From: Pseudomonas alcaligenes
Lineage (GTDB): Bacteria; Pseudomonadota; Gammaproteobacteria; Pseudomonadales; Pseudomonadaceae
NCBI RefSeq assembly: GCF_014490745.1
Contig: NZ_LZEU01000001.1
Location: 4,057,501 to 4,121,500 of the forward strand
Length of the DNA: 64,000 nt
Direction of reading: 5' to 3'
The position numbers were made by a program, and so were the translations under genes. Shown one piece after another: positions 1 through 7,647 of the stretch. Under the pieces are notes generated by a model. That model was not told the DNA's origin. It searched no databases and saw only the letters and a program-made list of their open reading frames with translations. Numbering within the stretch: the stretch's first letter is position 1; every line of letters starts with the position of its first letter.

Positions 1-502
1 TCTTGTCGTCGAGCTTCTGGGTGATCATCGCGTTCAGACGGGTGGTCAGGTGACCCAGGGCCAGACCATCGCGGCTCATCACCCGGGCGACCATGGCATC
101 CAGGGCGACGGACTCTTCCAGCACGTCATCCTGTACCAGCGACAGGCTATCGAAGGAAACCGGCGCCAGCTGCGGCGGCTTGCCGATTTCATACTGATTG
201 AGGGTGGCGAAGCTTTCGAAGACCTTCTGCAGAAAACCGCGCTCGATGCTCTTGCGCTTCAGGCGCAGGTCGCGCATGGCTTCAAAGAAGGCATTCTGCT
301 CAGCATTGCTGCTGGCACGGTCGGCCATCTCGAAGAGGGTGTCGTCGGCATTGTCGAACAGCGCCTGCAGAGCCTGCTTGAGCTGCTGTGCTGCCTTGTC
401 GCGCACTTGAATCAGGGCCACGGGAAGTCTTCCTGCCGGCGAAGCTGGCGATTGCTCAGGGGCAGCCTTGTTCAGGTGCACCACTTTCGCGTCAGTCTGC
501 AT
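1..502 (-). CDS. DUF1631 family protein, N-terminal part (cut by window edge)
   Basis: The first 167 residues of a minus-strand gene are visible and the rest lies outside the window. After a poorly conserved start (MQTDAKVVHLNKAAPEQ) comes the DUF1631 N-terminal pattern ALFDNADDTLFEMADRA followed by FFEAMRDLRLKRKSIERGFLQ. The same pattern (VDDTLFECAEKA, FFDSMRDIRKLRPQLER) occurs in the DUF1631 gene starting at 16019, so the window holds two paralogues. DUF1631 proteins are large, mostly helical and of unknown function. The gene is divergent from nadC, as I recall for the PAO1 neighbour of nadC. The ATG at 502 is the first in frame and no strong Shine-Dalgarno is visible. Confidence 0.85.
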   Translation of the reverse strand, partial: MQTDAKVVHLNKAAPEQSPASPAGRLPVALIQVRDKAAQQLKQALQALFDNADDTLFEMADRASSNAEQNAFFEAMRDLRLKRKSIERGFLQKVFESFATLNQYEIGKPPQLAPVSFDSLSLVQDDVLEESVALDAMVARVMSRDGLALGHLTTRLNAMITQKLDDK

Positions 503-606
503 TGAGAGTCTCCCACAGGCCGCCCGATCCGGACTGCCTGTTTACGATTCGGCTGGACGCCATCCATAACGTCAAAGGTGTGGCGTCAAAATCTATGGCC
601 AACCTT

Positions 607-634
607 ATTATAGGGGGAGGCGAAGGATGACCAA
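607..634 (-). promoter_or_regulatory. Candidate sigma-70 promoter of the DUF1631 gene
   Basis: On the minus strand TTGGTC is followed after 16 bases by a perfect TATAAT, about 100 bases upstream of the start codon. It lies in the 313-base intergenic stretch between the DUF1631 gene and nadC, which otherwise shows only the nadC -10 element. Confidence 0.5.
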
Positions 635-783
635 ATACCCCCTGTCGCAGACTTGACCTGGTTCACAGAGCGCAGTTCCAACTGCGCCGAACGGTCATGT
701 TTGTCCACCAAATCGCTCTATCGGTCTAGCAGATGGACGGAGTTTTCTCCCGTCGACCTCCTGCGCCGACCGTCGGCAATCCC

Positions 784-789
784 TATAAT
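784..789 (+). promoter_or_regulatory. -10 element of nadC
   Basis: A perfect TATAAT lies 26 bases upstream of the nadC start. No good -35 hexamer is visible at 16-18 bases spacing, so the promoter may be weak or activator-dependent. Confidence 0.45.
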
Positions 790-815
790 CGCGCCACCAG
801 ACTGCGGAGGCCGCC

Positions 816-1664
816 ATGCCCAACCTGATCCTTGCCGACCTCGGCGCCGAAATCGAAGCCAACGTGCGCCGCGCCCTGCACGAGGATATCGGCAGCGGCG
901 ACATCACCGCCCAGCTGATCCCCGCCGAGCGCCTGGCCCAGGCCAGCATCATCACCCGCGAGGCGGCCGTGGTCTGCGGCACTGCCTGGGTCGACGCGGT
1001 ATTTCGCCAGCTCGACCCGCGCGTCGCCGTGCACTGGCAGGTCGTCGATGGCGAGCGGGTTAGCGCCAACCAGCAGCTGTTCAGCCTCGAGGGCCCGGCC
1101 CGCGCCCTGCTCAGCGGTGAACGCAGCGCCCTGAACTTCCTGCAGAGCCTGTCCGCCGTGGCCACCCGCTGCCGCCACTTCGCCGACCTGGTCGCCGACA
1201 CCCAGGTGAAACTGCTCGATACCCGCAAGACCCTGCCTGGCCTGCGCCTGGCGCAGAAGTACGCGGTCACCCAGGGCGGCTGCCACAACCACCGCATCGG
1301 CCTGTACGACGCCTTCCTGATCAAGGAAAACCACATCGCCGCCTGCGGCGGCATCGCCCCGGCGATCACCGCTGCCCACCGCATCGCCCCGGGCAAGCCA
1401 GTGGAAGTGGAAGTGGAAAGCCTGAAGGAGTTGCAACAGGCCCTGGAGGCCGGCGCCGACATCATCATGCTCGACGAACTGAGCCTGGACGACATGCGCA
1501 CCGCCGTCAGCCTGACCGCCGGCCGCGCCAAGCTGGAAGCCTCCGGCGGTATCAACGAAAGCACCCTGTGCACCATCGCCACAACCGGCGTGGACTACAT
1601 CTCCATCGGCAGTCTGACCAAGGACATCAAGGCCATCGACCTGTCGATGCGACTGAGCCTGTAA
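816..1664 (+). CDS. nadC: Nicotinate-nucleotide pyrophosphorylase (quinolinate phosphoribosyltransferase)
   Basis: This cytosolic enzyme of de novo NAD synthesis converts quinolinate and PRPP to nicotinate mononucleotide, CO2 and pyrophosphate. The 282-residue length is normal. Family motifs are present: [18 protein letters not shown] (PRPP/quinolinate binding), [20 protein letters not shown], and the C-terminal EASGGI and [10 protein letters not shown] loops. A GGAG-type ribosome site (cggagg) lies before the ATG. A strong terminator follows. The place next to the pilA locus and divergent from a DUF1631 gene matches P. aeruginosa gene order as I know it. Confidence 0.97.
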   Translation: MPNLILADLGAEIEANVRRALHEDIGSGDITAQLIPAERLAQASIITREAAVVCGTAWVDAVFRQLDPRVAVHWQVVDGERVSANQQLFSLEGPARALLSGERSALNFLQSLSAVATRCRHFADLVADTQVKLLDTRKTLPGLRLAQKYAVTQGGCHNHRIGLYDAFLIKENHIAACGGIAPAITAAHRIAPGKPVEVEVESLKELQQALEAGADIIMLDELSLDDMRTAVSLTAGRAKLEASGGINESTLCTIATTGVDYISIGSLTKDIKAIDLSMRLSL

Positions 1665-1683
1665 ATGCCAAATCGCAGCCAAT

Positions 1684-1715
1684 AAAAAGCCCCGCCAATG
1701 CGGGGCTTTTCTTTT
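1684..1715. terminator. Bidirectional rho-independent terminator
   Basis: A GC-rich stem, AAAAGCCCCGC and GCGGGGCTTTT with a short loop, is flanked by A and T runs on both sides. It can end nadC on the plus strand and the tRNA-Thr/pilin accessory transcript on the minus strand. Confidence 0.85.
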
Positions 1716-1718
1716 ATA

Positions 1719-1794
1719 TGGTGCCGGAGACAGGAATCGAACCTGCGACCTTCGCGTTACGAGTGCGCTGCTCTACCGACTGAGCTACACCGGC
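1719..1794 (-). tRNA. tRNA-Thr (anticodon CGT)
   Basis: The 76-nt minus-strand gene folds as a cloverleaf with encoded CCA, a GCTC/GAGC D stem, a TTCGATT T loop and anticodon CGT, and it resembles E. coli thrW. Two pairs look non-canonical: U6-U67 in the acceptor and A31-C39 in the anticodon stem. The 5' end lies only 13 bases after the stop codon of the ligase-like gene on the same strand. In P. aeruginosa tRNA-Thr forms the distal boundary of the variable pilin islet, and it does so here too. Confidence 0.92.
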
Positions 1795-1807
1795 GGCGGG
1801 CGGTAAG

Positions 1808-3358
1808 CTAGCACCACACCCTATTTGAAGCAATCGTCATGTCCGCATTGTGCCACTTAGCAAGGTTGCCCACATAACCCAATGCAAAAAAGGCAGAGGG
1901 CAACCCGTGATAAAAAACCCCGTCAATCATCGATAACAGCAGAAGCGCAACAACCAGAACCAAACCAAAGCCAGCTCGCAATTGAAACTCCACGGGAGCA
2001 GAGCAGCACCTGAAGATCCCCACCACTGCCCCGCAAAACAGTGGAAGACCTAATACTACCAACCCAGTCACACCCCACTCGATCAACAACTGGAGAAAAG
2101 CATTATGTGCCTGATTGAGCAAGCTACCGTCCCAAACAGCTAAAACACCTTCGCCGCCCCAGCCAAACCAAGGACGCTGGACAATAAACCCCCACAGATA
2201 ACGCCAAATATCTAGACGCCCCGTGCTCAGACCATTGAATGAGGCAGCCCCATCCGAACGCTGCAACGCAGAAACCCACCCCAACCCCGGATGCTCGACC
2301 GGGAACAACGAAGACAGCCATAAGCTAAGAAGCAACCCAACAACAACCCCCGACCAACGCCACGTCTTCTGCCTGAATCCCCCCAACAGCAGTAACGATA
2401 TAACCCCAGCAAGCCCAGCCAGAAACGCGCCACGCCCCCCACTCCACAACAAAGCACTGACAACAAGCACATAAACCAGCCAGGCGAGAATCCAAAATCG
2501 ACCGGGAGCAGTCAGGAAAACCCAGGCGCTAACCACAAAGCCCACACACAAGAAATATCCAAGATGACGGACATGTCTAAATAGTGGCGGATGATAAAAC
2601 CAGTCATGAGATTGCGGATCATCCAAACTCAGCCAAGTCCCAACCAAGATCGACACACAAACAAGAGAAGCAAGAACCACTCCGGCCGCAACCAACGGCG
2701 CAGCCAATCGATCCTGCCGCCACCAAACATACAAGCTCCAGCCCAGAATCAAATGCCCGCAAATTTCAACGGCACGCCACCAAGACGCCAGCCCCACCCC
2801 ATCTCTGATCGCTAACAGATTCGCAGCACAAAGCACAGCCACCACACCAAACCACCACCGCAACAGCAGCGAGCCAGGCAACATCGTACGACCGAAGATG
2901 GACAGCCCCACCCAAAGCACCCCGCCCTCCAGTAGCGCTATGCTCTTTTGATTGCTGGCAATATCGCTTGTATTGATTAAACCCAGCAGGAAAACAAACA
3001 CAAGTACTACAGCACGAAATAACATCCCCCCACCTAGAGAGGTATAACTTAGCAGAACCAATAACCAAACAAGATGAATATACAGATAAAGAACTGCACG
3101 CTGCCCCCAAAGAGATTGGCGATCCACATGAGCCAATGCGATACCTAACAGCAATGAAAACAGCAGGAAGGCGACACCCAAAACAACCGACGAACGCTGC
3201 AAGAGAAGAAAAGGGCACAACATCACCAAGCCAGCCTGCAGAACCCCAAAAGGGGAATAACTGACAAAACCGATGGAGACCCAATAGAGACTTAGCGCCA
3301 GCAGACCAAAAACGGCAAAGGATCGCCCCCCTGCGATCCTCAATGAACGGCTTTCCAT
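1808..3358 (-). CDS. O-antigen ligase-like (Wzy_C/WaaL, TfpO/PilO-type) membrane protein, putative pilin glycan ligase
   Basis: This is a 516-residue polytopic inner-membrane protein with about 12 hydrophobic segments. The Wzy_C signature is readable: a basic periplasmic loop around R261-H265 (FRHVRHLGYF), SGGRGAFLAG near 306-315, STGRLDIWRY at 378-387, and AHNAFLQLLIEWGVTGL around 417-433. Such proteins transfer undecaprenyl-linked glycan in the periplasm. Between pilA and tRNA-Thr, group I P. aeruginosa strains carry TfpO (PilO), which puts an O-antigen unit on the pilin. This location suggests the same role. The start overlaps the upstream gene by 19 bases, so translation is probably coupled. 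Base composition is visibly lower in GC (about 47% in a sampled 60-base line, against 68% in nadC), suggesting transfer. A WaaL-like role on another acceptor is possible. Confidence 0.75.
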   Translation of the reverse strand: MESRSLRIAGGRSFAVFGLLALSLYWVSIGFVSYSPFGVLQAGLVMLCPFLLLQRSSVVLGVAFLLFSLLLGIALAHVDRQSLWGQRAVLYLYIHLVWLLVLLSYTSLGGGMLFRAVVLVFVFLLGLINTSDIASNQKSIALLEGGVLWVGLSIFGRTMLPGSLLLRWWFGVVAVLCAANLLAIRDGVGLASWWRAVEICGHLILGWSLYVWWRQDRLAAPLVAAGVVLASLVCVSILVGTWLSLDDPQSHDWFYHPPLFRHVRHLGYFLCVGFVVSAWVFLTAPGRFWILAWLVYVLVVSALLWSGGRGAFLAGLAGVISLLLLGGFRQKTWRWSGVVVGLLLSLWLSSLFPVEHPGLGWVSALQRSDGAASFNGLSTGRLDIWRYLWGFIVQRPWFGWGGEGVLAVWDGSLLNQAHNAFLQLLIEWGVTGLVVLGLPLFCGAVVGIFRCCSAPVEFQLRAGFGLVLVVALLLLSMIDGVFYHGLPSAFFALGYVGNLAKWHNADMTIASNRVWC

Positions 3359-5262
3359 TTACTCTGGTAATTCTCTTGATAGGCTTGGATATGCGCCACA
3401 TCCTCAGATGCTGGCTGCAATTGCTCGGTGGGAATCCCTCGTTTATCGAGCCGATATGCCAGATAGCGCTTACTGGCAGGCTCATACCAGGTCAAACGAT
3501 CAGCACACCGCCAACCAATGTCCTTGGTCGCCAGCAATTCAGGCAAACGATCCTCTCGCAAGCGCAAACGCCCTTGCTGATCAACCTCATAGAAAGAAGC
3601 TGCCTGTTTGGCAACATCAGCCTCCCTGAGCGAACGATAATCCTGAGTAGCATCCAAGCGAATACCAGTTTCCACAATCAGACATGCCCCCACACCTGGC
3701 AATGCTGCATCGCCCCCACGAGCAAAAGCCTCCACCGCTGGACGCAAAGCCAACAGTGACACCTGCTCCGCTTCCACCCCAGAATCACCCACCGGCTCGC
3801 CCCCCCTAAACCTCAATACCCCCAATAGAATTCGGCTCTGGCGATCACTAAGAAGATTGGCGCCATGACCGTAGCTATACACATCAAAAGGCTTACCATC
3901 CCGCACAATAGATGCCTCGACCTCTCCGACAGCCTCACCATGATCAGACAACAGAATCACCAAGGCATCATCCAGAATACCTTGCTCCCGCAACCCATCA
4001 ACTAGCTGAGCCACCTGACGATCCACCACAGTCAGTGCCTGTAGATACCCCCCCATAAAGGGGTTATCACGATTTATTTTTATTTGCGCATGGCGCGTTT
4101 TAAAAGGAAAGTGCGCAGATTCGAAATGCACCGCCATAAACAGAGGATCACCTGCATCGACCGAATCCAGCACTCGCTCAACGAACCCCTGGGCAGAGTA
4201 ATTGGTGTATGCCGCAACATTGGTGTACGAATAGGGAAACAAATAAGCCGCCAAAGGCGTCTGCAGCAACAAATTACTTAGGGGATTATCATTAATCGCC
4301 TGCAAAGCAAAATCCAACGCACCCGCCTTCGGCCCAACAATCTGATCAAAACCAAAACTCTCATCAATATTGGCAAAGCGCCGCTCATCTATGGCGAAAA
4401 CCGTGTGGTATCCCATTTCGCGCAGCGTAGTAGAGAGCAAATCCTGACGCTCGACATGCTCCATGTTACGCAGATTGAATACCGCACCATGCTCTGCCGG
4501 CGGTTTACCACTCAAGATACTGACCCAAGCCGGAAAGGTGCGACCCAATGGGGTATAGGCTCGACTATACCGTCGAGAATGCCCAATCAACTGCGTCAGC
4601 GTCGGCAATAGCTCAGGGTTTTTCTCAAAAGCATCAGCCGACAGGGAGTCAATACCAATCAGAATGACATTCCTCGCCCCCGCTCTCTGGACAACCTCTC
4701 CCGAAGCGAAAAACCAGCCTAAACCAACTAGTACAAACGTGCCCACCAAGCAAAACAAAACATGCCTGCGCAATTGTAAGACTGCCACCAGCAACGCGAC
4801 AAAGAGAACAAAAAAACATCCCACCCCCCAGAAAGGATTGGCAATCGGCCAAAAAGCAACAGAGTAATTAGACTGCGGAAACAGCCAAGCATTACCAACC
4901 GCCAGCCCCAACCATGCAACGAGCAGCAGAAAAAGGCGTATAAAAAAAGCATTAAGCCCCAGCTTGTACGCAAGTCCCCCACCAACCCGAACGCAACCAA
5001 AACCAACAAATAACAAAAGAATTAATAATGCAAGCCCATTACGCAAAAGCTCTTGCCAAACCAGTGGCACCGCCAACAAATCAATAAATAAATTCTGAAC
5101 CCTCCCATCCTGAACCGACAAAACAGAGTCACCAAGAAAGAACGGAAAAAAATAGAAAAAAACAAAAAGCACAAAGTAAAATGTGCCACCAACAATTCGC
5201 CTTCCCAAACCCAACACCCTCAGAAAATATTTTTTAATCCCCCAAAAAAAAGAGACCGCCAT
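3340..5262 (-). CDS. Membrane-anchored alkaline phosphatase superfamily enzyme (sulfatase/phosphodiesterase/phospho-transferase type), pilin islet
   Basis: The 640-residue protein has about five hydrophobic segments in residues 24-190, then a periplasmic catalytic domain. Metal-site motifs are NVILIGIDSL (D205), LLSDHGE (D440, H441) and SYGHGANLL (H466). The likely nucleophile is T242 in RTFPAWVSILSG, followed by KPPAEHGAVFN. That pattern is closer to type I phosphodiesterases and phospho-form transferases than to true sulfatases, because the C/S-x-P-x-R site is absent. By analogy with Neisseria PptA, a membrane enzyme of the same superfamily that decorates pilin, I infer pilin or glycan modification. 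The first ATG lies in the loop of the pilA terminator. A TTG at 5208 with GAGGG eight bases upstream is an alternative start. The gene is AT-rich and coupled to the ligase-like gene. Confidence 0.72.
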   Translation of the reverse strand: MAVSFFWGIKKYFLRVLGLGRRIVGGTFYFVLFVFFYFFPFFLGDSVLSVQDGRVQNLFIDLLAVPLVWQELLRNGLALLILLLFVGFGCVRVGGGLAYKLGLNAFFIRLFLLLVAWLGLAVGNAWLFPQSNYSVAFWPIANPFWGVGCFFVLFVALLVAVLQLRRHVLFCLVGTFVLVGLGWFFASGEVVQRAGARNVILIGIDSLSADAFEKNPELLPTLTQLIGHSRRYSRAYTPLGRTFPAWVSILSGKPPAEHGAVFNLRNMEHVERQDLLSTTLREMGYHTVFAIDERRFANIDESFGFDQIVGPKAGALDFALQAINDNPLSNLLLQTPLAAYLFPYSYTNVAAYTNYSAQGFVERVLDSVDAGDPLFMAVHFESAHFPFKTRHAQIKINRDNPFMGGYLQALTVVDRQVAQLVDGLREQGILDDALVILLSDHGEAVGEVEASIVRDGKPFDVYSYGHGANLLSDRQSRILLGVLRFRGGEPVGDSGVEAEQVSLLALRPAVEAFARGGDAALPGVGACLIVETGIRLDATQDYRSLREADVAKQAASFYEVDQQGRLRLREDRLPELLATKDIGWRCADRLTWYEPASKRYLAYRLDKRGIPTEQLQPASEDVAHIQAYQENYQSKWKAVH

Positions 5263-5275
5263 GCGGTCTCTTTTC
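5243..5275 (-). terminator. Rho-independent terminator of pilA, overlapping the next start codon
   Basis: On the minus strand AGAGACCGC and GCGGTCTCT form a perfect 9-bp stem with loop ATG, followed by a run of T. It sits about 25 bases after the pilA stop. The loop ATG is the first start codon of the downstream phosphatase-superfamily gene. A second small inverted repeat (TAACGTC-A-GACGTTA, 5281-5295) directly follows the pilA stop. Confidence 0.85.
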
Positions 5276-5295
5276 TCTCATAACGTCAGACGTTA

Positions 5296-5706
5296 TCAGA
5301 TACGGCACTCTGCCGGTACATACTTATTGCTTGCGGCATCACTAACCGCACACGTCCAGCTAATACCAGCACTAACCTGAGCAGGGGACAGCGTAATAGT
5401 AATACCACCAGCTTTAGTGGTAGTAGTAACAGTAATCTCACCACTCGAGCAGCTCATGCTTGCAACGTTATCAGTAGCGGTAGTGATAGCGGTTACACCG
5501 TCACAGGAGTCGGTATCGATAGCATTGTTGTTAGCAATGTTCTCACCAACAGTAGCCTTGGCACCCGAAGCGACAACCACCGCCTCAGAAACACGCGCAC
5601 GAATGGTGTAGTCCTGGTAGGCCGGCAGAGCGATGGCCGCCAGGATACCGATGATGGCAACTACGATCATCAGTTCGATAAGGGTAAAGCCTTTTTGCGC
5701 TTTCAT
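5296..5706 (-). CDS. pilA: Type IV major pilin PilA
   Basis: The prepilin has 136 residues. Leader MKAQKG is cut by PilD before F7. The N-terminal helix [20 protein letters not shown] is canonical and keeps Glu5 of the mature protein. Four cysteines are present: C119 and C134 make the usual C-terminal disulfide loop, and C68 and C86 form an extra pair not seen in the PAO1 or PAK pilins I remember. The protein ends in Arg-Ile, not the C-terminal Ser that TfpO glycosylates in group I pilins. The start is set by GGAG six bases before ATG AAA; upstream in-frame ATGs lack a site. It is transcribed from a sigma-54 promoter under PilSR and is followed by a terminator and two accessory genes. Confidence 0.97.
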   Translation of the reverse strand: MKAQKGFTLIELMIVVAIIGILAAIALPAYQDYTIRARVSEAVVVASGAKATVGENIANNNAIDTDSCDGVTAITTATDNVASMSCSSGEITVTTTTKAGGITITLSPAQVSAGISWTCAVSDAASNKYVPAECRI

Positions 5707-5760
5707 AAGCATCTCCATCAAGGAAGAAATTAGTCAGGCCACTCGACCTGCAGAAGGATT

Positions 5761-5777
5761 AGCAGCTTGCGTGCCAA
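5761..5777 (-). promoter_or_regulatory. Sigma-54 (RpoN) promoter of pilA
   Basis: On the minus strand TTGGCACG-CAAG-CTGCT matches the -24/-12 consensus with GG and GC separated by exactly 10 bases. It is 55 bases upstream of the pilA start. RpoN/PilR control of pilA is established in Pseudomonas, and pilS and pilR are present at 24707-27645. Confidence 0.9.
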
Positions 5778-5849
5778 CTCCAGAACAGCCCCACTGCAAG
5801 CGGATAGCGGCACAGCACCTGCACCAAACCACGCTTTTTCCGGGAGTTT

Positions 5850-5866
5850 GTGACACTTTGCGTCAC
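5850..5866 (-). promoter_or_regulatory. Candidate PilR-binding region upstream of pilA
   Basis: An inverted repeat GTGAC-N7-GTCAC contains GTGTC, the core of described PilR sites. It is about 75-90 bases upstream of the -24 element, a normal enhancer distance. This is inference from position and core motif only. Confidence 0.35.
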
Positions 5867-5880
5867 CCCAAGCTGGAGGA

Positions 5881-5909
5881 TTTGGCAGCCCCTTTCAACT
5901 AAGTTATAA
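5881..5909 (+). promoter_or_regulatory. Candidate promoter of the pilBCD operon
   Basis: TTTGGC and TTATAA are separated by 17 bases, with the -10 element 31 bases before pilB. The -35 hexamer is poor, so confidence is limited. Confidence 0.4.
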
Positions 5910-5940
5910 GGCACCACTGCTCACTGATGCGTCCCCGACC

Positions 5941-7644
5941 ATGAACGATACTGTTTCTCTCTCCGGCCTGGCTCGCCAGATGGTGTTGGCCGAACTGCTC
6001 GACGAGCGCTCGGCACAGCAAGCCCAGCAACAGGCAGCACGCAACAAGCTGTCGCTGGTGACGTACCTGGTACAGAACAAGCTGGTCAAGAGTCGAGCCC
6101 TGGCCGAACTGGCCGCCGAGCAGTTCGGTATCGCGTTCATGGATTTAAGCTCCATGGATAAGGAGAGCCAGCCGCGCGATCTGGTTAGCGAGAAGCTGAT
6201 TCGCCAGCACCGCGCCCTGCCTCTTTATCGCCGCGGCAATAAACTGTATGTCGGCGTATCCGACCCGACCAATCATCAAGCCATTACCGACATCCAGTTC
6301 AGCACCGGCCTCAATACCGAGGCCATTCTGGTCGAGGACGACAGGCTCGGCGACGCTATCGAGAAGTTCTTCGACAATGCCAGCACCGGCCTTGAAGGCA
6401 TGGGCGATATCGACCTGGACAGCGTCGATATTGAGTCTGTCGATGATGATAAGAAAGATGATGGCGCTGGCAGCGATGCCGATGATGCCCCCGTAGTGCG
6501 CTTCGTCAACAAGATGCTGCTGGATGCGATCAAAGGCGGCTCTTCCGACCTGCACTTTGAACCTTACGAGAAAGCCTACCGGGTGCGCTTTCGTACTGAC
6601 GGCATCCTGCACGAGGTTGCGCGCCCCCCGATCCAACTGGCCCCTCGCATTTCCGCACGTCTGAAGGTAATGGCCAGCTTGGACATCTCTGAACGGCGCA
6701 AGCCTCAGGATGGCCGGATCAAGATGAAAATCTCCTCGACCAAGGCCATCGACTTCCGCGTCAACACCCTCCCCACCCTGTGGGGGGAGAAGATTGTGAT
6801 GCGGATCCTCGACCCCACCAGTGCCCAGATGGGTATTGACGCCCTGGGTTATGAGGACGCACAGAAAGAACTGTACATGAATGCCCTGAAGCAACCGCAG
6901 GGCATGATCTTGGTCACCGGCCCCACTGGTTCGGGCAAAACGGTATCCCTGTATACCGGCCTGAACATCCTCAACACTGTTGATGTGAACATCTCCACCG
7001 CCGAAGACCCGGTGGAGATCAACCTGGAAGGCATCAACCAGGTTAACGTCAATCCCAGGCAAGGCATGGACTTTTCCCAGGCCCTGCGCGCCTTCCTGCG
7101 CCAGGATCCGGACATCATCATGGTCGGCGAGATCCGCGACCTGGAAACCGCAGAAATTGCCATCAAGGCCGCCCAGACCGGCCACATGGTGATGTCGACC
7201 CTGCACACCAACAGCGCCGCGGAAACCCTGACCCGCCTGCGCAACATGGGCGTCCCGGCGTTCAACATTGCCACCTCGGTCAACCTGATCATTGCCCAGC
7301 GCCTGGCGCGCAAGCTCTGCTCCAGCTGCAAGAAACCCGTTGAAGTTCCAGCCGACACACTGATCAAAGAAGGCTTCCCGGAAAGCCAGATTGGCAGCTT
7401 CAAGCTCTACGGCCCGATTGGATGCGAGAACTGCAAGGGCGGCTATAAAGGTCGAGTGGGTATTTATGAAGTAGTTAAAATCACTCCCGCCTTGCAACGG
7501 ATTATCATGGAGGAAGGCAACTCCATCGAAATTGCCGAGCAGGCCCGTCGCGATGGTTTCAACGATCTGCGTACATCCGGCCTGTTCAAGGCTATGCAAG
7601 GCGTGACCAGCCTTGAGGAAATCAACCGCGTGACCAAGGACTAA
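5941..7644 (+). CDS. pilB: Type IV pilus extension ATPase PilB
   Basis: The cytoplasmic hexameric motor that drives pilin polymerisation has 567 residues, the usual size. An N-terminal GspE/MshEN-type domain occupies about 1-150. An acidic linker (VDDDKKDDGAGSDADD, about 167-182) comes next, then the ATPase core with Walker A GPTGSGKT (327-334), Asp box, Walker B DPDIIMVGEIRD (389-400), the His box MSTLHTNSA, and a CSSC/CENC zinc tetracysteine. It starts the plus-strand run pilB-pilC-pilD-coaE-yacG, divergent from pilA. pilC begins three bases after its stop. GC is somewhat lower than in later genes. Confidence 0.98.
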   Translation: MNDTVSLSGLARQMVLAELLDERSAQQAQQQAARNKLSLVTYLVQNKLVKSRALAELAAEQFGIAFMDLSSMDKESQPRDLVSEKLIRQHRALPLYRRGNKLYVGVSDPTNHQAITDIQFSTGLNTEAILVEDDRLGDAIEKFFDNASTGLEGMGDIDLDSVDIESVDDDKKDDGAGSDADDAPVVRFVNKMLLDAIKGGSSDLHFEPYEKAYRVRFRTDGILHEVARPPIQLAPRISARLKVMASLDISERRKPQDGRIKMKISSTKAIDFRVNTLPTLWGEKIVMRILDPTSAQMGIDALGYEDAQKELYMNALKQPQGMILVTGPTGSGKTVSLYTGLNILNTVDVNISTAEDPVEINLEGINQVNVNPRQGMDFSQALRAFLRQDPDIIMVGEIRDLETAEIAIKAAQTGHMVMSTLHTNSAAETLTRLRNMGVPAFNIATSVNLIIAQRLARKLCSSCKKPVEVPADTLIKEGFPESQIGSFKLYGPIGCENCKGGYKGRVGIYEVVKITPALQRIIMEEGNSIEIAEQARRDGFNDLRTSGLFKAMQGVTSLEEINRVTKD

Positions 7645-7647
7645 ACC

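Noticed and set aside
1719..1794. tRNA-Thr as a classical integrase attachment site
   Set aside because: The variable genes lie on its 5' side, there is no integrase, and no duplicated tRNA 3' end was seen.
3340..5262. Annotation of the islet enzyme as a classical sulfatase
   Set aside because: The C/S-x-P-x-R formylglycine site is absent. The TFPAW...HG pattern with Thr fits phosphodiesterase or phospho-transferase members better.
5296..5706. Group I pilin assignment from the TfpO-like neighbour
   Set aside because: The C-terminal residue is Ile, and the four-Cys pattern differs from group I pilins.
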